In this document: piece after piece, positions 15,383-22,175 of the stretch
Numbering within the stretch: the first letter of the stretch is position 1
How the letters are laid out: each line of letters opens with the position of its first letter
Notes under the pieces: generated by a model
What the model was told of the DNA's origin: nothing
Database searches by the model: none
The model's input: the letters and a program-made list of their open reading frames with translations, nothing else
Program-made: the position numbers and the translations under genes
DNA from: an uncultured Subdoligranulum sp.
GTDB taxonomy: Bacteria; Bacillota; Clostridia; Oscillospirales; Ruminococcaceae
DNA: 64,000 nt
Direction: 5' to 3'
Assembly (NCBI RefSeq): GCF_963931595.1
Contig: NZ_OZ007030.1
Location: 62,001 to 126,000, forward strand

Positions 15383-17179
15383 ATGACACAGTATCTGCTC
15401 GTCCTGCCCGACGGCAGCGAGCTTTCGGCGGGCACGCCGGGGCAAAACGCCCTGCGCAGCCTGCAGTGGACCCACACCCTCAACGCCGGCACCGACCTGA
15501 CCCCCGGGTCGGCCTGCGCCGACTCGCTGGAGGCGGAACTCTGGGTGGAACCGGGCCGCAGCCCCGGCATTGCGGCGGGGCAGGAGGTGACCCTCTACCG
15601 GGTGGACGGCACCGCCCGCACCAGACTGGGTATTTTCGTGGCGGAGACCCCCACCCGGGGCAAGCGCAACCTCTACCGCCTCACGGCCTACGACCGCATG
15701 GTCAACACCGAGCGGGACCTGTCGGCCTGGCTGCGGGACCGGCAGGGGGATTTCCCCATGGCGCTGGATACCTTTGTGCAGCGGGTGGCGGATGCCTGCG
15801 GCCTGCCGCTGGCGGGCAGCCTGCCCCGCAACGGCAGCTACCAGGTGCGGGCCTTCTACGCCGACGGCCTCACCGGGCGGCAGCTGCTCCAGTGGGCGGC
15901 CCAGGCGGCGGGGTGCTATGTGCACTGCAACGCCGACGGGGCGCTGACCTTCGGCTGGTACACCGACGCCCGGGGCACGGTGAGCCTGACCCCCGGCGCC
16001 GCGGCGGAGGCGGCGCTGGGCCGGGCGGTGCCCTACCGGGAGGACGGCCTTGCCTACGAGGACTACACCACCGCCCCCATCGACAAGGTGCAGATCCGCC
16101 AGAGCGACGCCGACGTGGGGGTGATCTGGCCGGCGGAGGAGACCGGCACCAACGCCCTGGTGATCCAGGGCAACCTGCTGCTCACCGCCGATTCCGACGA
16201 GGCCCTGCGCCCGGTGGCCCGGGCCCTCTATGAGGCGGCGGCCGCCTGGGGCGGCTACACCCCCTGCACGGTGAGTGCCTTCGCCGACTGCCCGGTGACG
16301 GCGGGCCAGCGGGTCTGGGTGATGACCCCTGCCGGCCAACGGCTGGAAACCTGGGTGATGAGCGCCGTCTGCTCCGCCTCGGAGACCCGGCTGGAATCCA
16401 CCGGCAACGCCCGGCGGGACAGCGTGGCCGCCGTCAACGGCAGCCGGCTCAACGTCCAGGGCAAGATGCTGGAGATGAAAGCCACCATCGACGGCCTCAC
16501 CGTCAAGGCGGGGGACTTGTCGGGGGACTACAGCCAGCTGAGCCAGACGATGGACGAACTCTCCCTCACGGTGGTGAAGGACGGCGAGATCCGCAGCAAA
16601 TTCGCGGCGGATTCCACCAGCGTCACCATCCGCAGCGGGGTCATCACCTTCGCCTCCAACTCCCTGGTGGTGGAGAGCGACAACTTCCGGCTGGACAGCC
16701 AGGGCAACGTGACCATCACGGGGTCCTTCTACTCCCACTCCGACAACGGCAACCGGATGAGCCTGGCCGACGGCCTGGCCGCCTTCTATGCCCGGGATTC
16801 CGCCGGCAAAAGCTACCTCACCACCCTCATCTCCCGCACCGCCGAGGCCAACCCCTGCGGCGTGGTGGATGTCTACGGCCGGTCCAACACCGGCGCCGTC
16901 AACACCCAGGTGCGGCTGCAGGGCGGCCTCACCGACGGCTCCATCCATCTGTACAGCGCCTGGGGCACCGAGCAGGCCGTCATCACCTCCGGCGAGGGCA
17001 ACGTCAGCTGGCTGGCCGGCGGCCTGGATGTGCGGGGCACCCACGGCGTGCAGGCCAACTACGGCAGCATCGGAAAGCTGCGCGTGGACGAAATGAGCGT
17101 CAATGGCGGCGCCATGCAGACCGTCTACTGGAAGTGGGACGGCAGTCTGGGCGCCTATGTGCTCTCAACAAGCCCGTAA
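15383..17179 (+). CDS. Tail hub/baseplate protein (Tal-like, no peptidase domain)
   Basis: A 598-residue structural protein. The N-terminal ~330 residues look like a gp27-type hub: LYRLTAYDRMVNTERDLSAW, FVQRVADACGLPLAG, GLTGRQLLQWAAQAAGCYV and CTVSAFADCPVTAGQRVWVM. The C-terminal part is beta-repetitive (SKFAADSTSVTIRSGVI, NFRLDSQGNVTITGSF), as in phage fibre-bearing hubs. No lysozyme or endopeptidase module is seen. It would cap the tail tip and carry the receptor-binding fibres encoded next. The start at ATG 15383 follows GAGGAGGGA. Confidence 0.7.
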   Translation: MTQYLLVLPDGSELSAGTPGQNALRSLQWTHTLNAGTDLTPGSACADSLEAELWVEPGRSPGIAAGQEVTLYRVDGTARTRLGIFVAETPTRGKRNLYRLTAYDRMVNTERDLSAWLRDRQGDFPMALDTFVQRVADACGLPLAGSLPRNGSYQVRAFYADGLTGRQLLQWAAQAAGCYVHCNADGALTFGWYTDARGTVSLTPGAAAEAALGRAVPYREDGLAYEDYTTAPIDKVQIRQSDADVGVIWPAEETGTNALVIQGNLLLTADSDEALRPVARALYEAAAAWGGYTPCTVSAFADCPVTAGQRVWVMTPAGQRLETWVMSAVCSASETRLESTGNARRDSVAAVNGSRLNVQGKMLEMKATIDGLTVKAGDLSGDYSQLSQTMDELSLTVVKDGEIRSKFAADSTSVTIRSGVITFASNSLVVESDNFRLDSQGNVTITGSFYSHSDNGNRMSLADGLAAFYARDSAGKSYLTTLISRTAEANPCGVVDVYGRSNTGAVNTQVRLQGGLTDGSIHLYSAWGTEQAVITSGEGNVSWLAGGLDVRGTHGVQANYGSIGKLRVDEMSVNGGAMQTVYWKWDGSLGAYVLSTSP

Positions 17180-17191
17180 AGGAGAATTTTC

Positions 17192-17362
17192 ATGCAAGAC
17201 AACCAACTGGTACAAGACCTGGTGGAGAGCATCCTGGCTTCGGTCAATGCCTCCCGCCTGCCGCTGGCCGTCAAGGCGCTGGCGCTGGAGAACATCCTGC
17301 TGCGCGTCCAGGCGGCCATGCAGGCGGCGGACCAGGACACACCGCAGCAGACTGCGGAGTAA
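17192..17362 (+). CDS. Small protein in the tail-fibre region, 56 residues
   Basis: ATG 17192 lies behind AAAGGAGAA; the ORF ends ten bases before the next start. The product is a single amphipathic helix candidate (LVQDLVESILASVNASRLP, VKALALENILLRVQAAMQAA) with a polar tail. Such small helical proteins often sit beside fibre genes in Gram-positive prophages; the role is unknown. Confidence 0.65.
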   Translation: MQDNQLVQDLVESILASVNASRLPLAVKALALENILLRVQAAMQAADQDTPQQTAE

Positions 17363-17371
17363 GGAGGAACC

Positions 17372-18034
17372 ATGCAGACCATTCGGCTCAACGGCTATAC
17401 GGCTGCGGCATCGGTCCCCCTGCTGCGTCTGGGCACCCGGGACAGTTTCGGCATCGAACGGCTCCAGGTGGTGCCCGGGGCGGAGTGGGAGGGCCTGGCC
17501 CTCACGGCCACCTTTGTGACCCCGGCGGGCAGCACCCGCATGGTGGTGAACGAGGACGGCACGGTGGAGGTGCCCGCCGCCGCCACCGCCGCGGCCCTCA
17601 CCCCCGAAACACCGGGGCGCATCGTCTTTGCGGGCACGGGGGCGGGGGTGCAGCGCATCACCGCCGACCTGCCCTACCTGGTCACCGACCACGCCGCCGT
17701 GGAAGGGGACACCCCCGCGCCGGAACCCTCGGCGTGGGAGCAGTACGTCACCCGGATGCAGCAGGCCCTGGACGCCGTGGTGCCTCCCACCGGCAACCCC
17801 GGCCAGGTGCTCACCAAAACCTCGGAGGGCAACGTCTGGACCTACCCCTCGGGGGGCGGCGGCAGCGGCGGGGGCGGCTACACCATCGGCGCCGGCCTCA
17901 GGCTGGACCCCGAAAGCAACGTCCTCTCGGTGGACACTGCCGACGCGGTGGAAGCCGACAACACCCGCCCCGTCACCTCGGCGGCGGTGTACACCACGGT
18001 GGGCAACATCGATGCGCTGCTCGCCACCATCTAA
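17372..18034 (+). CDS. Baseplate/tail fibre protein (BppU-like)
   Basis: A 220-residue protein with an N-terminal beta domain (QTIRLNGYTAAASVPLLRLG, FVTPAGSTRMVVNEDG), a linker, the GNPGQVLTKTSEGNVWTY motif common in phage fibres, a Gly/Ser-rich stretch near residue 165 and the C-terminal VEADNTRPVTSAAVYTTVG segment also common at trimerising fibre ends. It likely bridges the hub and the receptor-binding proteins. RBS AAGGAGGAA. Confidence 0.65.
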   Translation: MQTIRLNGYTAAASVPLLRLGTRDSFGIERLQVVPGAEWEGLALTATFVTPAGSTRMVVNEDGTVEVPAAATAAALTPETPGRIVFAGTGAGVQRITADLPYLVTDHAAVEGDTPAPEPSAWEQYVTRMQQALDAVVPPTGNPGQVLTKTSEGNVWTYPSGGGGSGGGGYTIGAGLRLDPESNVLSVDTADAVEADNTRPVTSAAVYTTVGNIDALLATI

Positions 18035-18046
18035 GGAGGTTTTCCA

Positions 18047-18919
18047 TTGAGCATTCAGACAGAAATCACCCGCATCCAGTCTGCCCGCAACACGCTGCGC
18101 ACCAAGGCGGTGGAACTGAAGATCTCGGCGGGCACCGAGCGGCTGGACGAGCTGGCCGCCGACTTTGACGGCATCCTCAACCAGGGTTCGGTGTCGGCCC
18201 AGGTGAAGGAGGGGGAGACCTACACCATCCCCAAGGGCTACCACGACGGCACCGGCACGGTGTCCGGCGTGGCGGGCGGCGGCAGCTATTCGCTCCAGAG
18301 CAAGACCGTCACCCCCACCAAGAAGCCCCAGCAGATCACCCCCGACGAGGGCTACTACGGCCTGTCCGACCTGACGGTGCAGGCCATCCCCGAGGCCTAC
18401 CAGGACGTGACGGCCGTCACCGCCGCCGAGGCCGACGTGCTGGCCGCCAAGGTCTTTGTGGACAGCTCCGGCACCGTGCGCACCGGCACCATGGCCAACA
18501 ACGGCGCCCTGACCCGGACGCTGGACACCGCCACCACCTCCTGCACGATTCCGGAGGGTTACCACAGCGGCAGCGGCAAGGTGTCCATCACGCCGGAGAG
18601 CAAGACCGTCACCCCCACCAAGTCCCGGCAGACCGTCCAGCCCGCCAGCGGCAAGGTGCTCTCCGCCGTCACGGTGGAACCTATCCCCGAAAACTACATC
18701 ACCACCGCCGACGCCACCGCCACGGCGGCCCATCTGCTGTCCGGCAAGACCGCCTACGCAGGCGGCAGCAAGATCACCGGCACCATGGCGGACAACGGTT
18801 CGATGGCCGCCACCCTGGACGGCCTGACCGTCACCAGCAAGGTGATCCCGGCGGGCTACACCTCCGGCGGCACGGTGTCGCTGGACGGCACCATCGAAGA
18901 AGCCCTGGCCGCCATTTAA
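18047..18919 (+). CDS. Tail fibre/receptor-binding protein with internal repeats
   Basis: A 290-residue fibre starting at TTG 18047 behind AAGGAGG. The N-terminus (SIQTEITRIQSARNTLRTKA) is a short coiled-coil that recurs in the next gene. Two repeats of about 90 residues follow, each starting SKTVTPTK and ending GTMANNGA or GTMADNGS, with YHDGTGTVSGV/YHSGSGKVSIT elements. The repeats suggest a beta-helical shaft. Together with its paralogue at 18932 it is the best candidate for target recognition. Confidence 0.65.
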   Translation: MSIQTEITRIQSARNTLRTKAVELKISAGTERLDELAADFDGILNQGSVSAQVKEGETYTIPKGYHDGTGTVSGVAGGGSYSLQSKTVTPTKKPQQITPDEGYYGLSDLTVQAIPEAYQDVTAVTAAEADVLAAKVFVDSSGTVRTGTMANNGALTRTLDTATTSCTIPEGYHSGSGKVSITPESKTVTPTKSRQTVQPASGKVLSAVTVEPIPENYITTADATATAAHLLSGKTAYAGGSKITGTMADNGSMAATLDGLTVTSKVIPAGYTSGGTVSLDGTIEEALAAI

Positions 18920-18931
18920 GGGGGCGGGCCC

Positions 18932-19354
18932 ATGAGTGTACAGACTGAGATCAGCCGCCTGCAGGCGGCCAAGTCGGCGCTGCGGTCCGCCATCCAGGCC
19001 AAGGGGGTGACGGTGCCCGCCTCCGGCACGCTGGACGGCTACGCCGCCCTGGTGGACCAGATCAGCCAGGGCACCCCGGTGGAGACCTGCACCCTGAACA
19101 TCTCCAACCAGGGCACCGGCATGCCCTCCGTCCAGGCCTTCCTCTACCTGGTGGACGCCGAGGGCAATTTCATGAACGGCACCAGCCTGCTGGCCAGCCG
19201 GCAGGCCACCTACACGATGCAGAAAAAGAGCTTCCTGTACGTGGACACGGCGGGCCGGGGCCAGTGCACGGTGGCCTCCGGCGAGGTGACCACCATCCTG
19301 GAGGACGCCATCTTCATGATCGGCGGCGATGCCGAGATCGTCATCACGAAATGA
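18932..19354 (+). CDS. Second tail fibre protein, short paralogue
   Basis: A 140-residue protein whose first ~45 residues (SVQTEISRLQAAKSALRSAI) are clearly related to the start of the 18047 product, but whose C-terminus is a different beta domain (PSVQAFLYLVDAEGNFMNG, KSFLYVDTAGRGQCTVASG). The shared coiled-coil start with different ends is what one expects of alternate or stacked receptor-binding subunits. ATG 18932 lies behind AGGGGGCGG. Confidence 0.6.
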   Translation: MSVQTEISRLQAAKSALRSAIQAKGVTVPASGTLDGYAALVDQISQGTPVETCTLNISNQGTGMPSVQAFLYLVDAEGNFMNGTSLLASRQATYTMQKKSFLYVDTAGRGQCTVASGEVTTILEDAIFMIGGDAEIVITK

Positions 19355-19363
19355 GGTGTGCTT

Positions 19364-20254
19364 TTGATCTGCAACGGAATTGATGTGAGCAAATGGCAGG
19401 GCGCGGTGGACTGGTCGGCGGTGAAAAACGCCGGCATCCGCCACGCCATGCTGCGGGCGGGCTACGGCACCGCCGGCACCGACCCCCAGTTCAAACGCAA
19501 CGTGGCGGGGTGCCAGCTCCACGGCGTCCACTGGGGGGCCTACTGGTACAGCTACGCCACCACCCCCGCCGCCGCCCGGCAGGAGGCCGCCCGCTGCCTG
19601 CAGCTGCTGGCGGGGCTGACCCCCGAACTGCCGGTGGCCTACGATATCGAGTACGAGCCGGGCATCCTGGCCCTGGACAACGCCGGCCGCACGGCGCTGG
19701 TCAAAGCCTTTCTCGGGGCGGTGGAGGAGGCCGGGTACTACGGCATCCTCTACGCCAGCACCGACTTCATCCGCAACCGGCTGAACTGGCGGGAACTGGC
19801 CTGCTATGATGTGTGGGCCGCCCAGTACGGCAGCGCCTGCAGCTGTCCGCTGCCCTACGGCATCTGGCAGTACAGCAGCAAAAATGCCCTGGGGGTGCCG
19901 GGCTTCGGCAGTTCGCTGGACTGCAACCGCTTCTACAAGGACTACCCCGCCCTTATCCGGGCGGCGGGAAAAAACGGCTTTGCGGCGCAGAGCGCCCCCG
20001 CCTCCGAGACCCGCGCCCAGCGCCTCACCGTGGGGCCGGTGTCCTCGGAGGACGCCTGGACGCTGCTGGGCGCCTGCCGGGACCTGGGCCTCACCGAAGC
20101 GGGGCTCTACCGCAGCGCCTGGGCGGATGAAACCCATACCACCCAGACGCTGACCATCGGGCCGGTGTCTTCGGGGGATGCCTGGGCGCTGATGCGCACC
20201 TGCCAGGGCCTGGGCCTCACCGAGGCGGGGCTCTACCGCAGCGAATACGTCTGA
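19364..20254 (+). CDS. GH25 family endolysin (N,O-diacetylmuramidase)
   Basis: Lytic enzyme cutting the MurNAc-GlcNAc bond of peptidoglycan. The 296-residue protein starts at TTG 19364 (GAGG 7 bases before). The GH25 domain spans about residues 1-195: GIDVSKWQGAVDWSAVKNAG with the first acidic residue, the catalytic DIEYE strand near residue 94, YYGILYASTDFIRNRLNW and the late GFGSSLDCNRFYKDYP. Two ~37-residue repeats follow (LTVGPVSSEDAW... and LTIGPVSSGDAW..., each ending LGLTEAGLYRS), probably wall-binding. It precedes the holin gene, as in lysis cassettes. Confidence 0.9.
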   Translation: MICNGIDVSKWQGAVDWSAVKNAGIRHAMLRAGYGTAGTDPQFKRNVAGCQLHGVHWGAYWYSYATTPAAARQEAARCLQLLAGLTPELPVAYDIEYEPGILALDNAGRTALVKAFLGAVEEAGYYGILYASTDFIRNRLNWRELACYDVWAAQYGSACSCPLPYGIWQYSSKNALGVPGFGSSLDCNRFYKDYPALIRAAGKNGFAAQSAPASETRAQRLTVGPVSSEDAWTLLGACRDLGLTEAGLYRSAWADETHTTQTLTIGPVSSGDAWALMRTCQGLGLTEAGLYRSEYV

Positions 20255-20268
20255 CGGGAGGTGATGAT

Positions 20269-20712
20269 GTGCAGGACAACAATCTCTTTTTCTGGCTCAA
20301 GGCGGCCGCCACGGCGGCGGCCGGGGCGTTCGGCGCGGCCTTCGGCTGGCTGGGCTGGCTGGTGGCGGCCTGGGTGGTCTGCATGGCGCTGGACTGGCTC
20401 AGCGGCAGCGCGGCCGCTGCGGCCAAAGGCAACTGGTCCAGCGCCGCGGCCCGGGCGGGCATCTGGCACAAGAGCGGCATGATCCTGGTGGTGCTGGTGG
20501 CCGCCGTGACGGACTGCGTGCTGGGCGTGACGGTGGAGCATCTGCCCATGCTGGGGCTGGACTACACCGTGCTGGTGCTGCCCGTGACGCTGGTGTGGTA
20601 TATCTTCACCGAGCTGGGCTCCATCGCCGAAAACGCCACCGCCATGGGCGCCCCGGTGCCCTCCTGGCTCACCAGGCTGCTGGCGGCGGGGCGGCAGTCC
20701 GCCGACCAATAA
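20269..20712 (+). CDS. Holin (toxin secretion/phage lysis holin family)
   Basis: A 147-residue membrane protein starting at GTG 20269 behind GGGAGG. It has hydrophobic segments at about residues 10-45 (GAAFGWLGWLVAAWVVCMAL) and 65-110 (MILVVLVAAVTDCVLGV, LDYTVLVLPVTLVWYIF), a DWLSG motif after the first segment and a polar C-terminus, the pattern of the phage lysis holin family that includes TcdE-like proteins. It would release the endolysin and the particles. It is the last gene of the cluster. Confidence 0.8.
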   Translation: MQDNNLFFWLKAAATAAAGAFGAAFGWLGWLVAAWVVCMALDWLSGSAAAAAKGNWSSAAARAGIWHKSGMILVVLVAAVTDCVLGVTVEHLPMLGLDYTVLVLPVTLVWYIFTELGSIAENATAMGAPVPSWLTRLLAAGRQSADQ

Positions 20713-20789
20713 GCTGTACAGTACCCCTGTGCTTTGTACAAAAAAGCAAACGGCTCCTAAATAAATGAACGGAAGAAGGCTTTATTTGC

Positions 20790-20818
20790 TGGACAAGCCG
20801 CCCAACCCTTGGTATACT
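20790..20818 (+). promoter_or_regulatory. Promoter of the SARP-type regulator
   Basis: TGGACA (20790-20795), 17-base spacer, TATACT (20813-20818); the gene starts 83 bases downstream. Confidence 0.65.
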
Positions 20819-20900
20819 TTACCCATACAGAAAACCACACAAAAAAAGGATGAGCGGTCGGGGGTCCCTCCAGCCGCGCGGGAAGGTGTGAACGGGATAG

Positions 20901-22118
20901 ATGGCAAAAGTGGAGATCCGGATGTTGGGTGGCTTTGAGATCCGCGTGGACGGGCAGCCGGTGCTGGCGGCGCTGGCCCAGTCCCGCAAGGCGACGGCGC
21001 TGGTGCAGTACCTGGTGCTGCAGCGGGGGGAGCGGGTCTCCCACGCCACGCTGACCAACGCCCTGTGGGGCGGCGAGCGCAGCACCAACCCCGACATGGC
21101 GCTGCGGGCCATCCTGCACCGATTCCGCACGATGATTCTCCAGGAGCACCTGACGGTGCTGGAGGACTGCATCCTTACCAGCCGGGGCTGCTACCAGTGG
21201 AACCCCGATCTGCCCTGTGAGGTGGATGTCTTCACCATGGAGGACCTGGTGATGCAGGCGGGGCTGGAGAAGGACCCCGACAAGCGGCTGGCGCTGGAGG
21301 AGCAGATCGTACAGATCTACCGGGGGCGGCTGCTGCCCCTTTCGGCGGACGAGCCCTGGGTGGAGAGCAGCGCCGTGCGGCTGCATGTGCTGTACCGGGC
21401 GGCGATGATCCACGTGCTGGAGACCTACAAGAAAAACGGCGAGAACGAGAAGCTGGTGGAACTCTGCCGCAGCGCCATCGAGAAAAACCCCAGAGCGGAG
21501 CGGCTCTATCTGGAGCTGGTCATGGCGCTGGAGACGCTGGGCCGCCCGGAGGAAGCCCGCCAGGCCCTGCAGCAGGGGCTGACGGTGGGCTGCCTGCACC
21601 ACGCGGCGGAGCCGGGCCGGGTGGGGGCCATGTGGCGGCAGGCCCGGCAGGCCGACCGCAACATGGAAAACGACATGAACCGGCTGATGGCCGCCCTGCC
21701 GCCCCAGAACGCGGGCGGGGCGATGATCTGCTCCTTCGAGACCTTCGGCCAGATCTACCGCATGCAGCGGGGCATCCAGGCCCAGTACCTCGTGCCGGTC
21801 TTTCTGCTGCTGGTGACGATGGTGCCGGTGCAGGCCCGGGACGACGCCGAGACCGAACGGATGATGCAGGTGCTGCAGGAACTGCTGCGCAGCTGTCTGC
21901 GCAGCTGTGATGTGGCGGCCCGCTACAGCGATACCCAGTATGCGGTGCTGGTCTGCGGCGCGCCGGGGCAGAACGCCGCCCTGCTGGAGCGCATCAAGCA
22001 GGCCTTCTACGGCACGCCCAGCCACCAGCGGTATCTGCTCAACTACAACGCCTACTCCCCCAAACCGGGGCAGGAACCGCCGCGCCGCCGGCGCAGCCAT
22101 CCCCGCAAAAAAGCCTGA
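20901..22118 (+). CDS. SARP/AfsR-type transcriptional regulator with degenerate GGDEF-like C-terminus
   Basis: A 405-residue cytoplasmic regulator. Residues 1-95 form an OmpR-like winged helix (VEIRMLGGFEIRVDG, then SRKATALVQYLVLQRGERVS). Residues 100-240 are a bacterial transcriptional activator (BTAD) helical repeat domain (FTMEDLVMQAGLEKD, ALETLGRPEEARQALQQG). The C-terminal ~130 residues resemble a nucleotide-cyclase fold whose signature has decayed: DVAARYSDTQYAVLV stands where active enzymes have R-x-GGDEF. It lies next to the particle cluster under its own promoter, so control of that cluster is possible but not shown. Confidence 0.8.
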   Translation: MAKVEIRMLGGFEIRVDGQPVLAALAQSRKATALVQYLVLQRGERVSHATLTNALWGGERSTNPDMALRAILHRFRTMILQEHLTVLEDCILTSRGCYQWNPDLPCEVDVFTMEDLVMQAGLEKDPDKRLALEEQIVQIYRGRLLPLSADEPWVESSAVRLHVLYRAAMIHVLETYKKNGENEKLVELCRSAIEKNPRAERLYLELVMALETLGRPEEARQALQQGLTVGCLHHAAEPGRVGAMWRQARQADRNMENDMNRLMAALPPQNAGGAMICSFETFGQIYRMQRGIQAQYLVPVFLLLVTMVPVQARDDAETERMMQVLQELLRSCLRSCDVAARYSDTQYAVLVCGAPGQNAALLERIKQAFYGTPSHQRYLLNYNAYSPKPGQEPPRRRRSHPRKKA

Positions 22119-22122
22119 ACAA

Positions 22123-22158
22123 AACAGCCCCCGCCGGTATTGCCCGGCGGGGGCTGTT
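22123..22158. terminator. Terminator between the SARP gene and pgm
   Basis: A perfect 15-base-pair stem (AACAGCCCCCGCCGG) with a 6-base loop. On the minus strand it is followed by TTTTGTT, so it mainly serves pgm. Confidence 0.8.
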
Positions 22159-22175
22159 CGCGTATGATGGGAAGT

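Larger units (their letters stand above)
7262..20712 (+). mobile_element. Domesticated siphovirus-like particle gene cluster
   Basis: About 13.5 kb of co-directional, tightly packed genes in canonical siphophage late-gene order: DUF1492 regulator, portal, capsid, head-tail connectors, tail tube, tail assembly chaperones, tape measure, distal tail, hub, fibres, GH25 endolysin and holin. There is no sheath, so the tail would be non-contractile. Not found in any frame: terminase subunits, head protease, scaffold, integrase, CI/Cro switch, replication or excision genes. Flanks are ordinary host genes (cls; SARP regulator and pgm) with no visible att repeats. Composition is as GC-rich as the host. 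This suggests a fixed, vertically kept element (tailocin-like, gene-transfer-agent-like, or a decayed prophage). Confidence 0.75.

Noticed and set aside
1160..17000. Many long ORFs on the opposite strand or in shifted frames of the GC-rich genes (for example 13154-14983 minus and 17165-20137 minus).
   Set aside because: They mirror real genes, are rich in Arg/Pro/Ala/His/Gly without domain logic, lack ribosome sites and arise from high GC at third positions.
7262..20712. A contractile tailocin or R-type pyocin.
   Set aside because: No sheath, contractile baseplate wedge or spike gene is present, and portal, capsid and head connectors are intact.
7200..20900. Phage att sites at the cluster ends.
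   Set aside because: I compared the sequences after cls and after the holin gene by eye and saw no shared direct repeat of useful length; there is no tRNA at either end.
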